Positions 1 to 8,833 of a stretch of DNA of 64,000 bases are shown in pieces. The DNA is from Methanobacterium sp. GTDB lineage: Archaea > Methanobacteriota > Methanobacteria > Methanobacteriales > Methanobacteriaceae. The stretch is from contig JACRPY010000002.1 in assembly GCA_016222945.1 (NCBI GenBank), positions 372,001 through 436,000 of the forward strand, given 5' to 3'. A program made the position numbers and the translations under genes. The first letter of the stretch is position 1. Each line of letters starts with the position of its first letter. The notes below the pieces were generated by a model. It saw nothing but the letters and a program-made list of their open reading frames with translations, searched no databases and was not told the DNA's origin.

Positions 1-46
1 TAAATTTATTAATATTTGAAGATAAATAATTAATTGAGGAGATAAG

Positions 47-802
47 ATGGAGCAATGGTATGAGGAACTCTTTACAGATTACGCAGATAAATATGAAAAT
101 GAAACTTTTACACAGGGAACTATAGGAGAAGTTGATTTCATAGTAAAAGAGATAAATAACGATAAAAATTTTAAAATTCTGGACATTGGCTGTGGAACAG
201 GTAGGCATGCCATAGAACTTGCTAAACGAGGCTATAATGTCACAGGTGTGGATCTTTCAGAGTCAATGATAAATAAGGCAAGAGAAAAAGCCAAAAATGC
301 CCAGATAAATGTTGATTTTAAGGTAGGGGATGCTAGAAATCTGTCTTTTGAAAATAAATTTGATCTGGTAATTATGCTATGCGAAGGGGCATTTCCTCTT
401 ATGGAAACAGATGAAATGAACTTTGAAATATTAAAAAACGCGGCTAAAGCATTAAAAAAGAATGGAAAATTGATATTTACAACTTTAAATGGCTTATATC
501 CATTATATCATTCTGTAAAAGAGTTTATGGATACTAACATGGTGGATGGGACGAGTTCTGATAATTCATTTGATCTTATGACATTCCGTGATAAATCTAA
601 TTTTGAATTAGAAGATGATAATGGTAATTTAAAAGTTTTAGAGTGCAATGAGCGATATTACGTGCCTTCAGAAATCACATGGCTTCTCAAGTCTCTTAAT
701 TTCAGAAAAATTGATATTTACAGCTGTAAACTTGGAAATTTCAGCAGAAATGATATTTTAACTACTGAAGATTATGAAATGCTTGTTATAGCTGAATTTT
801 AA
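47..802 (+). CDS. Class I SAM-dependent methyltransferase
   Basis: A 251-residue protein with a Rossmann methyltransferase core. The glycine-rich SAM motif ILDIGCGTGRH lies at residues 44-54 and is followed by the acidic ribose-binding segment GVDLS near 67-71 and the VGDARNLSF post-II loop. The start is supported by a GAGGAG ribosome site 5-6 bases upstream. The substrate cannot be read from the sequence; the fold is shared by small-molecule and RNA methyltransferases. It is followed after 41 bp by an ICL/PEP-mutase-family gene on the same strand, so the two may be co-transcribed. It is one of three distinct methyltransferases of this fold within 6 kb. The fold is certain and the biological role unknown. 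Confidence 0.85.
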   Translation: MEQWYEELFTDYADKYENETFTQGTIGEVDFIVKEINNDKNFKILDIGCGTGRHAIELAKRGYNVTGVDLSESMINKAREKAKNAQINVDFKVGDARNLSFENKFDLVIMLCEGAFPLMETDEMNFEILKNAAKALKKNGKLIFTTLNGLYPLYHSVKEFMDTNMVDGTSSDNSFDLMTFRDKSNFELEDDNGNLKVLECNERYYVPSEITWLLKSLNFRKIDIYSCKLGNFSRNDILTTEDYEMLVIAEF

Positions 803-843
803 AATCTATAATTCATTAATTTGATATTTAAGGGGGAATTTCC

Positions 844-1683
844 ATGAATAAAAGCAAAAGGCTTAAAAAAATCTTAAATTCCAAAGAAACACTGGTCATG
901 CCTGATGCATATGACTCTATAAGTGCTAAATTAATTGAAAAAGCAGGATTTAAAGCAGTACAATGCTCAGGATACAGTTTTTCAATTGCTGCAGGTTATA
1001 AAAAAGAAAGTGATGTTTCTTTAGATGAAAACGTTGAATGGACAGGCAGAATAGCGCAATCAGTGGATATTCCAGTTATGGCTGATGCTGAAGATGGATA
1101 TGGCGGTCCTGAAGAAGTTATTGACACAGTTGAAAGATTCGTGGAAGCGGGAGTAGCTGGCCTTAACATTGAAGACCAGATTCTAAATGGAAACGGTAAG
1201 TTATCTATTGTAGATGCAGATTTAATGGCTCAAAAAATCATGGTTGCCAGAGAAACAGCTGAAGTTGAAGATAACGCTGATTTTATTATTAATGGCCGTA
1301 CAGATGCACTTAGATCTACAAAGGACAGAAATGAAGGATTAGAAATTGCAATTGATCGTGCAAACCAGTATCTTGAATCTGGAGCAGATTTAGCATTTAT
1401 AACATATATAGAAACTTTGGATGAAGTAAAAAAAGCTGTAAAAGAAGTTAAAGGACCAGTTAGTATTGCTGTAGGAATGCCTTACAATATAATGAACTTA
1501 TCAATTGCTGATTTGAGGAAATGTGGAGTTAAAAGGGTTAGTTTGCCTACATTGCTTATATATTCAAGTCTTCATGCAATTAATAACTCACTTGAACATA
1601 TTAGGGAAGATAATTTATCTGAAATGCTTGAAAACAAATTATTATATTCTTTAGAAGATTTAAAAAGTCTTTTAAATATGTAA
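844..1683 (+). CDS. Isocitrate lyase / PEP mutase superfamily enzyme
   Basis: A 279-residue TIM-barrel protein of the ICL/PEPM superfamily, which cleaves or forms C-C or C-P bonds in 2-oxoacid-type substrates with Mg2+. Recognisable features are MPDAYDS near residues 19-25, the metal-binding stretch ADAEDGYGG at 80-88 and the GLNIED strand at 106-111. The gating loop reads EDQILNGNGKLS. It lacks the KKCGH signature of true isocitrate or methylisocitrate lyases, so a hydrolase or decarboxylase acting on oxaloacetate-like substrates is more likely than a lyase. The start has a GGGGG-containing ribosome site. The family call is firm; the reaction is inference. Confidence 0.85.
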   Translation: MNKSKRLKKILNSKETLVMPDAYDSISAKLIEKAGFKAVQCSGYSFSIAAGYKKESDVSLDENVEWTGRIAQSVDIPVMADAEDGYGGPEEVIDTVERFVEAGVAGLNIEDQILNGNGKLSIVDADLMAQKIMVARETAEVEDNADFIINGRTDALRSTKDRNEGLEIAIDRANQYLESGADLAFITYIETLDEVKKAVKEVKGPVSIAVGMPYNIMNLSIADLRKCGVKRVSLPTLLIYSSLHAINNSLEHIREDNLSEMLENKLLYSLEDLKSLLNM

Positions 1684-1713
1684 TATGTTTAAAAAGTTAA
1701 ATGGAGGGATAAT

Positions 1714-2298
1714 TTGAAAAAATATATGATATGGGGGCTGTTTGTTTTAGTGCTGGTGATTTTTGTCTCTGGATGCACTTCGCAAAACACAAATCAAACC
1801 ACTGGTACTAACCAAACCACAGTAAATTCAGGTAATTTTGAGATTAAAAGCAATGCATTTGTACAGGGAGGTCAAATACCTCAAAAATACACAGCTAATG
1901 GCCAGAATATATCTCCACCTCTTTCATGGGCATCGGCTCCGGTTAATACAAAAAGTTTTACCATAACCTGTGAAGATCCTGATGCATCTGGATCTGGAGG
2001 CGGAGCATTCTTCCACTGGATAATATTCAACATACCTGGAAATGTTAACCAGTTAGCAGAAGGAATTACCAATCAAGGAACATTGGATAATGGTGCAAAA
2101 CAGGGAACTAATGATTTCAACAAAATAGGGTACTCAGGACCAGCTCCGCCCAGTGGAACACATAGATATGCATTTAAAATCTATGCACTGGATACTACAC
2201 TCAATTTAGATGTAGGTGCAACAAAAAATCAGGTAAATAGTGCAATTCAAGGCCATATATTAGGTGAAGCTCAAATCACTGGAAAATATGGAGTATAA
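1714..2298 (+). CDS. PEBP (YbhB/YbcL) family lipoprotein-like protein
   Basis: The 194-residue product starts at TTG behind a GGAGGG ribosome site. It has an N-terminal hydrophobic segment ending in a lipobox-like VSGC at about residues 18-21, then a Thr/Asn/Gln-rich linker, then a phosphatidylethanolamine-binding-protein fold. PEBP hallmarks are CEDPDASGSGG, the following FFHWIIFNIP strand, and GPAPPSGTHRYAF near the C-terminus. Prokaryotic PEBP proteins bind small anionic ligands, and their physiological role is poorly known. The signal suggests it is exported and anchored outside the cell membrane. It follows the ICL-family gene by 30 bp, and a hairpin terminator candidate lies downstream. 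Confidence 0.88.
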   Translation: MKKYMIWGLFVLVLVIFVSGCTSQNTNQTTGTNQTTVNSGNFEIKSNAFVQGGQIPQKYTANGQNISPPLSWASAPVNTKSFTITCEDPDASGSGGGAFFHWIIFNIPGNVNQLAEGITNQGTLDNGAKQGTNDFNKIGYSGPAPPSGTHRYAFKIYALDTTLNLDVGATKNQVNSAIQGHILGEAQITGKYGV

Positions 2299-2362
2299 TC
2301 TTATAATAGATTAAATTAGCCAATTCTAATGGCTGGAAATATGAATAGTTTAATTAGGATTA

Positions 2363-2407
2363 TGCAGGATTTTGAGGTTTATTAGGAATCCTGCAGCTTA
2401 ATTTTTT
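2363..2407 (+). terminator. Hairpin followed by T-run, candidate terminator
   Basis: A perfect 9-bp inverted repeat (TGCAGGATT at 2363-2371 and AATCCTGCA at 2387-2395) encloses a 15-nt loop and is followed by a short T-rich tract. It lies between the PEBP lipoprotein gene and the next gene, where termination is expected. A structured RNA element is the alternative reading. Confidence 0.4.
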
Positions 2408-2465
2408 AGATGAAATTGATGCAATCTAAATCAAATCTCCATTAGTTAAATAGGATGGCGGTGAT

Positions 2466-3299
2466 ATGCCAGTAAAATATAGGAAATCGGAAATAATAGA
2501 AATAGCTCAAAATATTTGTGATCAGCTTGAAAATGGGAATGAAGACAAATTTTTTGAGAGTTTAGAGACAGTTTTAGTTCAAAAAATACCATTTGGCACA
2601 TTATATCCTCTTGCAGAAGTAATAGGTAAAAGAGGTTTAGAAAAACCAGAATTATATTTCAATATTTTAGACAAATTTTTCAAAAAAGAATTGGATTATG
2701 GCTACAAAAAAGGAATCATTAACACATCACGCATGAAAATGAGCGAAGAAGAGGTTCAAAAGTCCCGTGTCTACGGTTGGAGGGCAGGGATTGTAGGAAC
2801 GGCTTTTAATGAAATGAGTCACAAATATTATAAAGAAGTAGTGAAAAGAACCCGTAAATACATTATTGAAAGCGCTCACTGGTCTTCATCAGATACATTT
2901 GCTGATAAGACCTTCAATAAAATGTTTGAAGAACGTTTTGAATGGATACTGAACATTTTAAAATGTTGGGCTGTAGATGAAAATAAATGGCTTAGAAATA
3001 CTGCCGCTTTTGCTATTCATGCTCCTACAGAGAAAAATATCTTAGCTGACGATGAATTTAAAAAAGCTTTAGAAGTTCTTGTTCTTGTAATACATGATCA
3101 TGACTTAAACGTTAAAAAGAAGGTGGCATGGACTTTAAAAGTTACAAGTAAATATAGGATGGAAGAGACATTTGAATTTATGAAAAAATGGGCAAAATCT
3201 GATGATAAAAACGCTAAATGGATAATTAAAAAGGGAATGATAAATTTAGATCTAAAAAAACAGGATGAAATATTAAAATTGATGGATACGTCCTATTAA
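2466..3299 (+). CDS. DNA alkylation repair (AlkD-like HEAT-repeat) protein
   Basis: A 277-residue, almost wholly alpha-helical protein resembling the DNA alkylation repair family, HEAT-like repeat proteins related to AlkD glycosylases. Helical repeats rich in W, K and D run throughout, for example around WILNILKCWAVDENKWLRN and VAWTLKVTSKYR. A central stretch (HWSSSDTFADKTFNKM) resembles the SSW-type segment found in this family. Whether it has base-excision activity cannot be judged; many relatives are uncharacterised. The gene stands alone and converges with the methyltransferase gene that ends at 3320. The start lies behind a GGCGGTGAT ribosome site. Confidence 0.6.
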   Translation: MPVKYRKSEIIEIAQNICDQLENGNEDKFFESLETVLVQKIPFGTLYPLAEVIGKRGLEKPELYFNILDKFFKKELDYGYKKGIINTSRMKMSEEEVQKSRVYGWRAGIVGTAFNEMSHKYYKEVVKRTRKYIIESAHWSSSDTFADKTFNKMFEERFEWILNILKCWAVDENKWLRNTAAFAIHAPTEKNILADDEFKKALEVLVLVIHDHDLNVKKKVAWTLKVTSKYRMEETFEFMKKWAKSDDKNAKWIIKKGMINLDLKKQDEILKLMDTSY

Positions 3300-3319
3300 T
3301 GGATAATCTACGAAAAAGT

Positions 3320-4153
3320 TTATTTATCTACTTTTTGTCCTACATACAGTCCATATCCTAAATAATTGAATAAATTCCTTACAACTGACATTGAAGGCCA
3401 TATTTCTTTAGTATAGCTCCTAAACTCTCTGTTTTTTATTAAAAGATCGAAGAATTTACTCCATGACTTCATAAAGTCATTAATATCTTTAGAACCTAAC
3501 TGATTCATTTCATCTCGCCATTGACCGAAAGCAGTTATTTCACATGTTTTAGGAGTTATTTGCCCTAAACCTACGTTTTTAAATAGTTCAATCCAACCTG
3601 ATGGAGTTAAAAAATTAGCGCCGGACATAGTACGATTTAAATAATGAACTAAATCTTTTGGAGGGGGTGTTTTTATCCATGTACATTCATTAAAGCCAAT
3701 ATATCCTCCAGGTTTTGTAACACGATAATATTCATTCATTACTCCTGATTTATCTTCTATAAATGCATTTACTGATTCGCAAATAACAGCATCGAATGTT
3801 TCATCATTAAAGGGGAGTTTTTGAGCATCAGCAACTTTAAAGTCAACATTTGATTCTAAATTCTCTCTTTTTACTCTTTTTTTGGACCATTCAATCATTT
3901 TTTGGGATATATCTACACCAACAACTTTGCAACCATATTCTTTTGCTATATAAATGGGAGTTATTCCTGCCCCGCATCCAACAACAAGCACATATCTATC
4001 TTTAGTTACATAACACATCTTTAATAGCTTATTTGTCGCGTTTAATCCGCCCATGTGTTTTGTAAATCCCCAGTATCCCTGTAAATCAAAATAAGAAAGT
4101 TTAACTTCTTTATCTGGAGATGATGTCATTTTTACATCCTCATTTTTATCCAT
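3320..4153 (-). CDS. Class I SAM-dependent methyltransferase
   Basis: A 277-residue Rossmann-fold methyltransferase. Motif I is VLVVGCGAGITPIYIA, followed by VVGVDIS, the VADAQKLPF acidic loop and an RVTKPGGYIGFNE strand. This pattern is typical of ubiquinone/sterol-type (UbiE/Coq5-like) small-molecule methyltransferases. ATG 4153 was chosen because GTGA lies just upstream; an in-frame GTG at 4162 would add three residues. The gene is transcribed convergently with the HEAT-repeat gene and divergently from the transglutaminase-like gene. The substrate is unknown. Confidence 0.85.
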   Translation of the reverse strand: MDKNEDVKMTSSPDKEVKLSYFDLQGYWGFTKHMGGLNATNKLLKMCYVTKDRYVLVVGCGAGITPIYIAKEYGCKVVGVDISQKMIEWSKKRVKRENLESNVDFKVADAQKLPFNDETFDAVICESVNAFIEDKSGVMNEYYRVTKPGGYIGFNECTWIKTPPPKDLVHYLNRTMSGANFLTPSGWIELFKNVGLGQITPKTCEITAFGQWRDEMNQLGSKDINDFMKSWSKFFDLLIKNREFRSYTKEIWPSMSVVRNLFNYLGYGLYVGQKVDK

Positions 4154-4351
4154 TTTAATCACAAATTTTAGTTTTTATAAATGAATGAGCATTGGAGTTT
4201 AAAATATTATGATTATTAATATTAAACTCATCAAAGATTAATTTAATTCATAATTAAACTGAAAATATCCATCAATTAAAAATATAGAAAATGAAATAAT
4301 TTAACATTTACAAGATTAAACTGTAATTTAAGCTTTAAATTGGTGAATAAA

Positions 4352-4951
4352 TTGATATTAATGCCAGAAACAGATGATATGAAATATTATCTCCTTTCAT
4401 CTGAAATTATAGACTTTGAAGATGAAAATATTCAAAAAACTGCCCTAAATTTATCCAAAGACATCAAAGATGAAACTGAACTTATAAAAACAGTTTATGA
4501 ATTTGTAAGGGACGATATAGATCATTCTATGGATATTTATAGTGATGAGGTCACATGCAATGCTACTGATGTTTTGAAATATAAACATGGACTTTGCTTT
4601 GCTAAATCTAATTTGCTGGCAGCTATTTTAAGGTTTTTAGAAATTCCAACAGGATTTTGTTACCAGAAACTTGAATTTGACATAGGAATGGGATTGCATG
4701 GACTAAATGCAGTTTTTATTAAAAGTATGGATAAATGGGTAAGATTAGATGCTCGTGGGAATAAAAACGGAATTAATGCACAGTTTACCACTGATAAGGA
4801 AGTTCTTGCATATTCTCCAATAAAAAAAAGTGGTGAAATTGATTATCCAACCATATATGCTTCGCCAAATACGAAAGTTATTGAAATATTGAGAAATAGC
4901 ACAAATTTAGATGAAGCATTTGATTTAATAGTGAATACTGATTTTTTTTAG
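4352..4951 (+). CDS. Transglutaminase-like cysteine protease-fold protein
   Basis: About 199 residues with a transglutaminase-like core. The Cys of KHGLCFAKSNLLAA, the His of GLHGLNAVF and the Asp of WVRLDARGNK form the expected Cys-His-Asp triad in order and spacing. Archaeal members of this superfamily are thought to be peptidases or amidases; no substrate is indicated here. TTG 4352 was chosen because a GGTGA site lies five bases upstream; TTG 4340, GTG 4343 and ATG 4361 are also in frame. There is no signal peptide, so it is probably cytoplasmic. Confidence 0.78.
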   Translation: MILMPETDDMKYYLLSSEIIDFEDENIQKTALNLSKDIKDETELIKTVYEFVRDDIDHSMDIYSDEVTCNATDVLKYKHGLCFAKSNLLAAILRFLEIPTGFCYQKLEFDIGMGLHGLNAVFIKSMDKWVRLDARGNKNGINAQFTTDKEVLAYSPIKKSGEIDYPTIYASPNTKVIEILRNSTNLDEAFDLIVNTDFF

Positions 4952-5105
4952 AATTCAATGGCCATATAAAAAAATAAATGCACATATATGGGCTATGAAG
5001 TTTTAAATAGTACGATAACCTACAATTGACTGGATATAATTAAACCAGTAAAATATTAAAAAAATCATGCTAATTTGAATATTAAAAGCAGTATAAGGCG
5101 ATTTT

Positions 5106-5909
5106 ATGAGAGACGATTACGTTCATGGATATTCAAAAGAAGAAGCCAATAGACTGTTAGATCAAGCAAATACACTTGCTAATTTAATGCATGAAGACAC
5201 AAAATATCCTGCAGGATCAAAAGTTTTAGAGGCAGGGTGTGGAGTAGGTGCTCAAACAATAATGCTTGCAAAAAATAGTCCAAAAGCACAAATTACATCA
5301 ATAGACATTTCTGAAGATTCAATAAAACATGCAAAAGATTTAATTGATAAAAATGGATTTTTGAATGTTGAATTTCAGACAGCAGACCTGTTTAATTTAC
5401 CTTTTGAAGATGAAAGTTTTGATCATATCTTTGTTTGCTTTGTACTTGAACATCTTCAAGATCCAGTAGCAGCACTTAAACATTTAAAGAGGGTTCTTAA
5501 AAAAGACGGCTCAATTACAGTAATTGAAGGTGATCATGGGTCTTGCTATTTTTACCCTGAATCAAAAGAAGCTATTAAAGCATGGGAATGTTTAATTGAA
5601 TGTCAAAAAAGTTTTGATTGCAATCCTATGATTGGAAGAGAAGTTTATCCTCTATTGCAGAATTCTGGATTTAAAAATATAAAAGTACAGCCCAAAATAG
5701 TCTATGTTGATTCGAGTAAGCCGGATTTAGTGGAAGGATTTAATAAAAAAACAATAATTGCAATGGTTGAAGGAGTTAAAGATCAATCTCTTGATTTAGG
5801 GTTGATGGACAGTGAATCATGGTCTAAGGGAATAAATGATTTATATAAAACTACAGAATCTGATGGTGTTTTCTTTTACAATTTTTTTAAGGGAGTTGCT
5901 ACTAAATAG
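5106..5909 (+). CDS. Class I SAM-dependent methyltransferase
   Basis: A 267-residue methyltransferase. The SAM site VLEAGCGVGAQTIML is at about residues 40-54, ITSIDIS follows, then the QTADLFNLPFEDESFDHIF loop and VLKKDGSITVIEGDHG. The C-terminal third (residues 165-267) is family-specific and contains ECQKSFDCNPMIGREVYPLL. This arrangement resembles the UbiE-like methyltransferases common in methanogens. The gene stands alone, with a 154-bp upstream gap that holds no recognisable gene. The substrate is unknown. Confidence 0.85.
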   Translation: MRDDYVHGYSKEEANRLLDQANTLANLMHEDTKYPAGSKVLEAGCGVGAQTIMLAKNSPKAQITSIDISEDSIKHAKDLIDKNGFLNVEFQTADLFNLPFEDESFDHIFVCFVLEHLQDPVAALKHLKRVLKKDGSITVIEGDHGSCYFYPESKEAIKAWECLIECQKSFDCNPMIGREVYPLLQNSGFKNIKVQPKIVYVDSSKPDLVEGFNKKTIIAMVEGVKDQSLDLGLMDSESWSKGINDLYKTTESDGVFFYNFFKGVATK

Positions 5910-5933
5910 TAATTAACCCCCTAAACTTTTAAA

Positions 5934-6455
5934 TTAATATTTTTCATAATGAATACATTCTTCAATTTCCCTTCTTGGCGGTGGAGCAGGTTTTTCATCA
6001 GGATAACCCATAGGTATCATTGCGATAGGTATAACCCCATCTGGAATTTCCAATTTTTCTAAAACAGATTCTTCTTCAAATGATCCAATCCAGCAGGCGC
6101 CTAAACCCAGTTCATGGATTTTAAGAAGCATATTTTGAGCAGCACACGTAGCATCCTGTATGCAGTAGAGTTCTCTTCCTCTTTCTCCGTAGATTGCTCC
6201 TGATTTTTGTGTATGGGCACATATTACTAATATAACTGGTGCTTCAGCAATAAAATCTCTTAAATAACCACAAATACAAAGATTTACCTTAGTTTCCTTA
6301 TTTTTTACTATTATAACTTCCCAGGCCTGTAAATCTCCTGCAGAAGGAGCCCAAATACCTGCTTCAACTATTTTATTAATTAAATCATCATCTACTTCAT
6401 CGTCTTTAAATTTTCTTATACTACGCCTATTCATTATTGCATCATTTAAATCCGT
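5934..6455 (-). CDS. Nitroreductase family FMN enzyme, apparent ACG start
   Basis: A nitroreductase-fold protein, presumably FMN-binding and NAD(P)H-dependent. The N-terminal RRSIRKF phosphate-binding motif, WAPSAGDLQAWE, and the C-terminal LGLGACWIGSF and GYPDEKP motifs are all present. The first ATG (6434) begins directly at MNRRSIRKF, which removes the usual AI-x-x-RRS leader. In frame upstream lies DLNDAI, preceded by ACG at 6453-6455 with AAGGTG five bases before it. Homology and the ribosome site therefore both place initiation at this ACG, giving 173 residues. If ACG is not used, the protein is 166 residues from 6434. Substrates of such enzymes are not predictable. Confidence 0.85.
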   Translation of the reverse strand, partial: TDLNDAIMNRRSIRKFKDDEVDDDLINKIVEAGIWAPSAGDLQAWEVIIVKNKETKVNLCICGYLRDFIAEAPVILVICAHTQKSGAIYGERGRELYCIQDATCAAQNMLLKIHELGLGACWIGSFEEESVLEKLEIPDGVIPIAMIPMGYPDEKPAPPPRREIEECIHYEKY

Positions 6456-6486
6456 ACTAACACCTTCTTTTAATTTTAATATTTAT

Positions 6487-7212
6487 TTATTCAATTAACG
6501 CATCTATTACAACGTGATAAACACCTGGAGAGTACTTTTTTATAATTCTTTTATTTAATATCTCCACATCACGCCCATTTGCAGCTTCAATTATCCTCTG
6601 GGGTGGTCTTTCAAATTTTAATTTGTCAGGGACTGATTCATGGTAATGGATGATACCTCCCGGTTTAACAATTTCCATAGCAACATCAAGATATTCGTGT
6701 GTATTTCCTATATATCCCATTAAAACCCGGTCTGCAATTCCTTTAGGAGCTAATTTTCTACAATCTCCAAATAATGGGTTTATTATTCCTTCAACTTTGT
6801 TAAGTACAATGTTTTCCTTTAAATAACAATATGAAATTGGATTTATTTCTATTGAATAGATTTTCTGGGGATTTGAATGCACAGCTATTGGTATTGAGAA
6901 GTAACCGATTCCAGCAAACATGTCCACTATTATTTCGCCATCTTCTACTAGTTCTGCAATTCTTTTACGCTCTGTGGTGTTACCCTTTGACCACATGATT
7001 TTTGCAACATCTAACTTGAAAAAACAATGATTTTCACGGTGAATAGTTTCTGTATTATCGCCAACAAGTATTTTAACATCAGGCTCTCTTTTAGAGCCAC
7101 TAATACGTCCTAATTTAACTATACGATTTACTTCTGGTAGTTTTAGAAGTTCATCTAAGTTATTAGGTTCGTTTTTTAAAACAAGGATATCTCCAATGAC
7201 TTTACCTTTCAT
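6487..7212 (-). CDS. Trm5/Taw2-family tRNA-modifying enzyme, likely Taw2
   Basis: A 241-residue class I SAM enzyme of the Trm5/TYW2 family, which modifies G37 of archaeal tRNA-Phe. SAM-binding features are IVDMFAGIGYFSIPIA near residue 93, IYSIEINP and a late HYHESVPDKL segment. Trm5 methyltransferases carry an NLP motif after DRV; this protein has DRVLMGYIGNTHEYL instead. That favours Taw2, which transfers the 3-amino-3-carboxypropyl group of SAM to 4-demethylwyosine. The protein is short compared with full Trm5, as expected for Taw2 without the D1 domain. The family is firm; the Taw2 choice over Trm5 is moderate. Confidence 0.75.
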   Translation of the reverse strand: MKGKVIGDILVLKNEPNNLDELLKLPEVNRIVKLGRISGSKREPDVKILVGDNTETIHRENHCFFKLDVAKIMWSKGNTTERKRIAELVEDGEIIVDMFAGIGYFSIPIAVHSNPQKIYSIEINPISYCYLKENIVLNKVEGIINPLFGDCRKLAPKGIADRVLMGYIGNTHEYLDVAMEIVKPGGIIHYHESVPDKLKFERPPQRIIEAANGRDVEILNKRIIKKYSPGVYHVVIDALIE

Positions 7213-7349
7213 GATAATGGATATGATTATTGAACATTTTAAATTTTTTATTATTTTTTATTTAATAGTTCTTACAAAATCACAAGCCAAAAAAGATAAT
7301 TATTAAAATAAACAATATAAGTTCAAATTATAACAAGAGGAGATTCAAG

Positions 7350-8441
7350 ATGAGTATAGTAGAAAAACAGAAAATTCTCGACATCCTTGAGGGCTATGAT
7401 AAGAAAGATATTACCATTGCAACCTTGGGAAGTCATACATCTTTACATATATTAAAAGGAGCAAAAGAAGAGGGCTTTAAGACTGCAGTAGTCTGCGAAA
7501 AAGGTCGTGAAGTTCCATACCAGCGATTTGGAGTCGCTGATGAGTATATTATGGTGGATAAATTCAGCGATATAATAAATGAAGATGTTCAACAAAAATT
7601 ACGTGATATGAATGCAATTGTTGTTCCTCATGGATCATTTATAGCTTATGCAGGGCTTGATCGTGTTGAAGCAGACTTTAATGTTCCAATGTTTGGAAAT
7701 AGGTCAATTTTAAGATGGGAAGCTGAAAGGGACCTTGAAAGAAAATTGATGATTGAATCGAACATAAGGATACCTAATAAGTACGAAAGCAGTGCAGATA
7801 TTGACAGAACAGTAATGGTCAAATTCCCTGGCGCAAGAGGTGGAAAAGGGTATTTCGTATGTTCTTCACCAGAGGAATTTGATAAAAAAATTTCAGACAT
7901 GATAAACAGGGAATGGATTACAGATGCAGACATTGAACATGCACACATTGAAGAATATGTTTCAGGTACTAATTATTGCATACACTTCTTCTATTCCGCA
8001 TTAAAAGAAGAAGTAGAAATAATGGGTATGGACAGCAGATATGAATCAAATATTGATGGAATTGTCAGAATACCGGCAAAGGATCAGTTAGATCTTTCCA
8101 TGGACCCGTCATATGTGATAACAGGTAACCATCCTGTAGTTATGAGGGAATCATTACTTCCACAGGTGTTTGATATTGGAGATAACCTTGTTGAAGCTGC
8201 TAAAAAATTAGTAAAACCTGGAATGAACGGACCATTCTGTTTACAAACATTATGTAATGATGATCTAGAAATTGTTGTATTTGAGATGAGTGCAAGGATA
8301 GATGGTGGAACAAACACATTCATGCACGCATCAGCCTACAGTTACATTATGTTTGGTGAATTTATGAGCATGGGCCGCAGAATAGCACGTGAAATTAAAA
8401 ATGCAGTTGCTGAAGATAAGTTAGATATCATAATCACTTAA
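7350..8441 (+). CDS. purP: FAICAR synthetase (formate-dependent AICAR ligase)
   Basis: A 363-residue ATP-grasp enzyme of the PurP family. It converts AICAR and formate to FAICAR with ATP, replacing the folate-dependent step of purine synthesis in methanogens. Characteristic segments are the N-terminal IATLGSHTSLHILKGAKEEG, the FPGARGGKGYF ATP-grasp loop, HIEEYVSGTNYCIHFFYS and the EMSARIDGGTNT metal-binding stretch. The length matches the family. The start follows a GAGGAG ribosome site. A T-rich terminator follows the stop codon, so it is probably monocistronic. Another purine gene, purM, lies at 14.8 kb. Confidence 0.97.
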   Translation: MSIVEKQKILDILEGYDKKDITIATLGSHTSLHILKGAKEEGFKTAVVCEKGREVPYQRFGVADEYIMVDKFSDIINEDVQQKLRDMNAIVVPHGSFIAYAGLDRVEADFNVPMFGNRSILRWEAERDLERKLMIESNIRIPNKYESSADIDRTVMVKFPGARGGKGYFVCSSPEEFDKKISDMINREWITDADIEHAHIEEYVSGTNYCIHFFYSALKEEVEIMGMDSRYESNIDGIVRIPAKDQLDLSMDPSYVITGNHPVVMRESLLPQVFDIGDNLVEAAKKLVKPGMNGPFCLQTLCNDDLEIVVFEMSARIDGGTNTFMHASAYSYIMFGEFMSMGRRIAREIKNAVAEDKLDIIIT

Positions 8442-8450
8442 ATATCTACC

Positions 8451-8468
8451 TTATTTTTACTTTTTTTA
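8451..8468 (+). terminator. T-tract terminator after purP
   Basis: Ten bases after the purP stop codon come two T-runs (TTATTTTTACTTTTTTT), the usual intrinsic termination signal of archaeal RNA polymerase. Confidence 0.5.
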
Positions 8469-8559
8469 ACTCCCGAACAACAAATTCAAAGTTGTATCAA
8501 AAACATAGATGTGAAATTATTTTAATGGACTAATAACATCATATTAATGTTTTTCATAC

Positions 8560-8655
8560 CCTTCAAAAATCGGAGGTTTTTTTTTGGAGAGGTCCATAAA
8601 ATCATAGATTTCGACGGCTTTTGAAGCCATTATAGTTTTTGAATTTCCCGAACAG
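8560..8655. repeat. Degenerate mini-hairpin array (locus J)
   Basis: This gap between purP and the TetR gene contains AAATC-ATA-GATTT and GGCTT-TTG-AAGCC hairpins with 3-nt loops. It also has an imperfect CAAAAATC-GGA-GGTTTTTTTTTG hairpin and a GAATTTCCCGAAC segment that resembles the ATTTCC(T)GAACCCC block of the better-preserved arrays at 14.7 and 57.0 kb. A 60-codon minus-strand reading frame crosses it but is not convincing as a gene. It is probably a decayed copy of the dispersed element. Confidence 0.45.
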
Positions 8656-8833
8656 ATACTCTTAAATATTTTCTTCGACAAAATGTAAGTTAAGCCTTCT
8701 TTACTGATATTTAGATGGTGTTTCATTTTTTTACCAAATTAATACATCTAAACGTATAAAAATAAAAGGAAGATAATTTTTCTAGTGAGAAAAAATCTAA
8801 AGGGCTAAAAATTTAGTATTATAGTTGGTTTAT

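Noticed and set aside
8544..8726. A 60-codon minus-strand reading frame
   Set aside because: It crosses a degenerate hairpin array (3-nt-loop repeats and an ATTTCC-GAAC block), has a weak ribosome site and shows no recognisable protein features.
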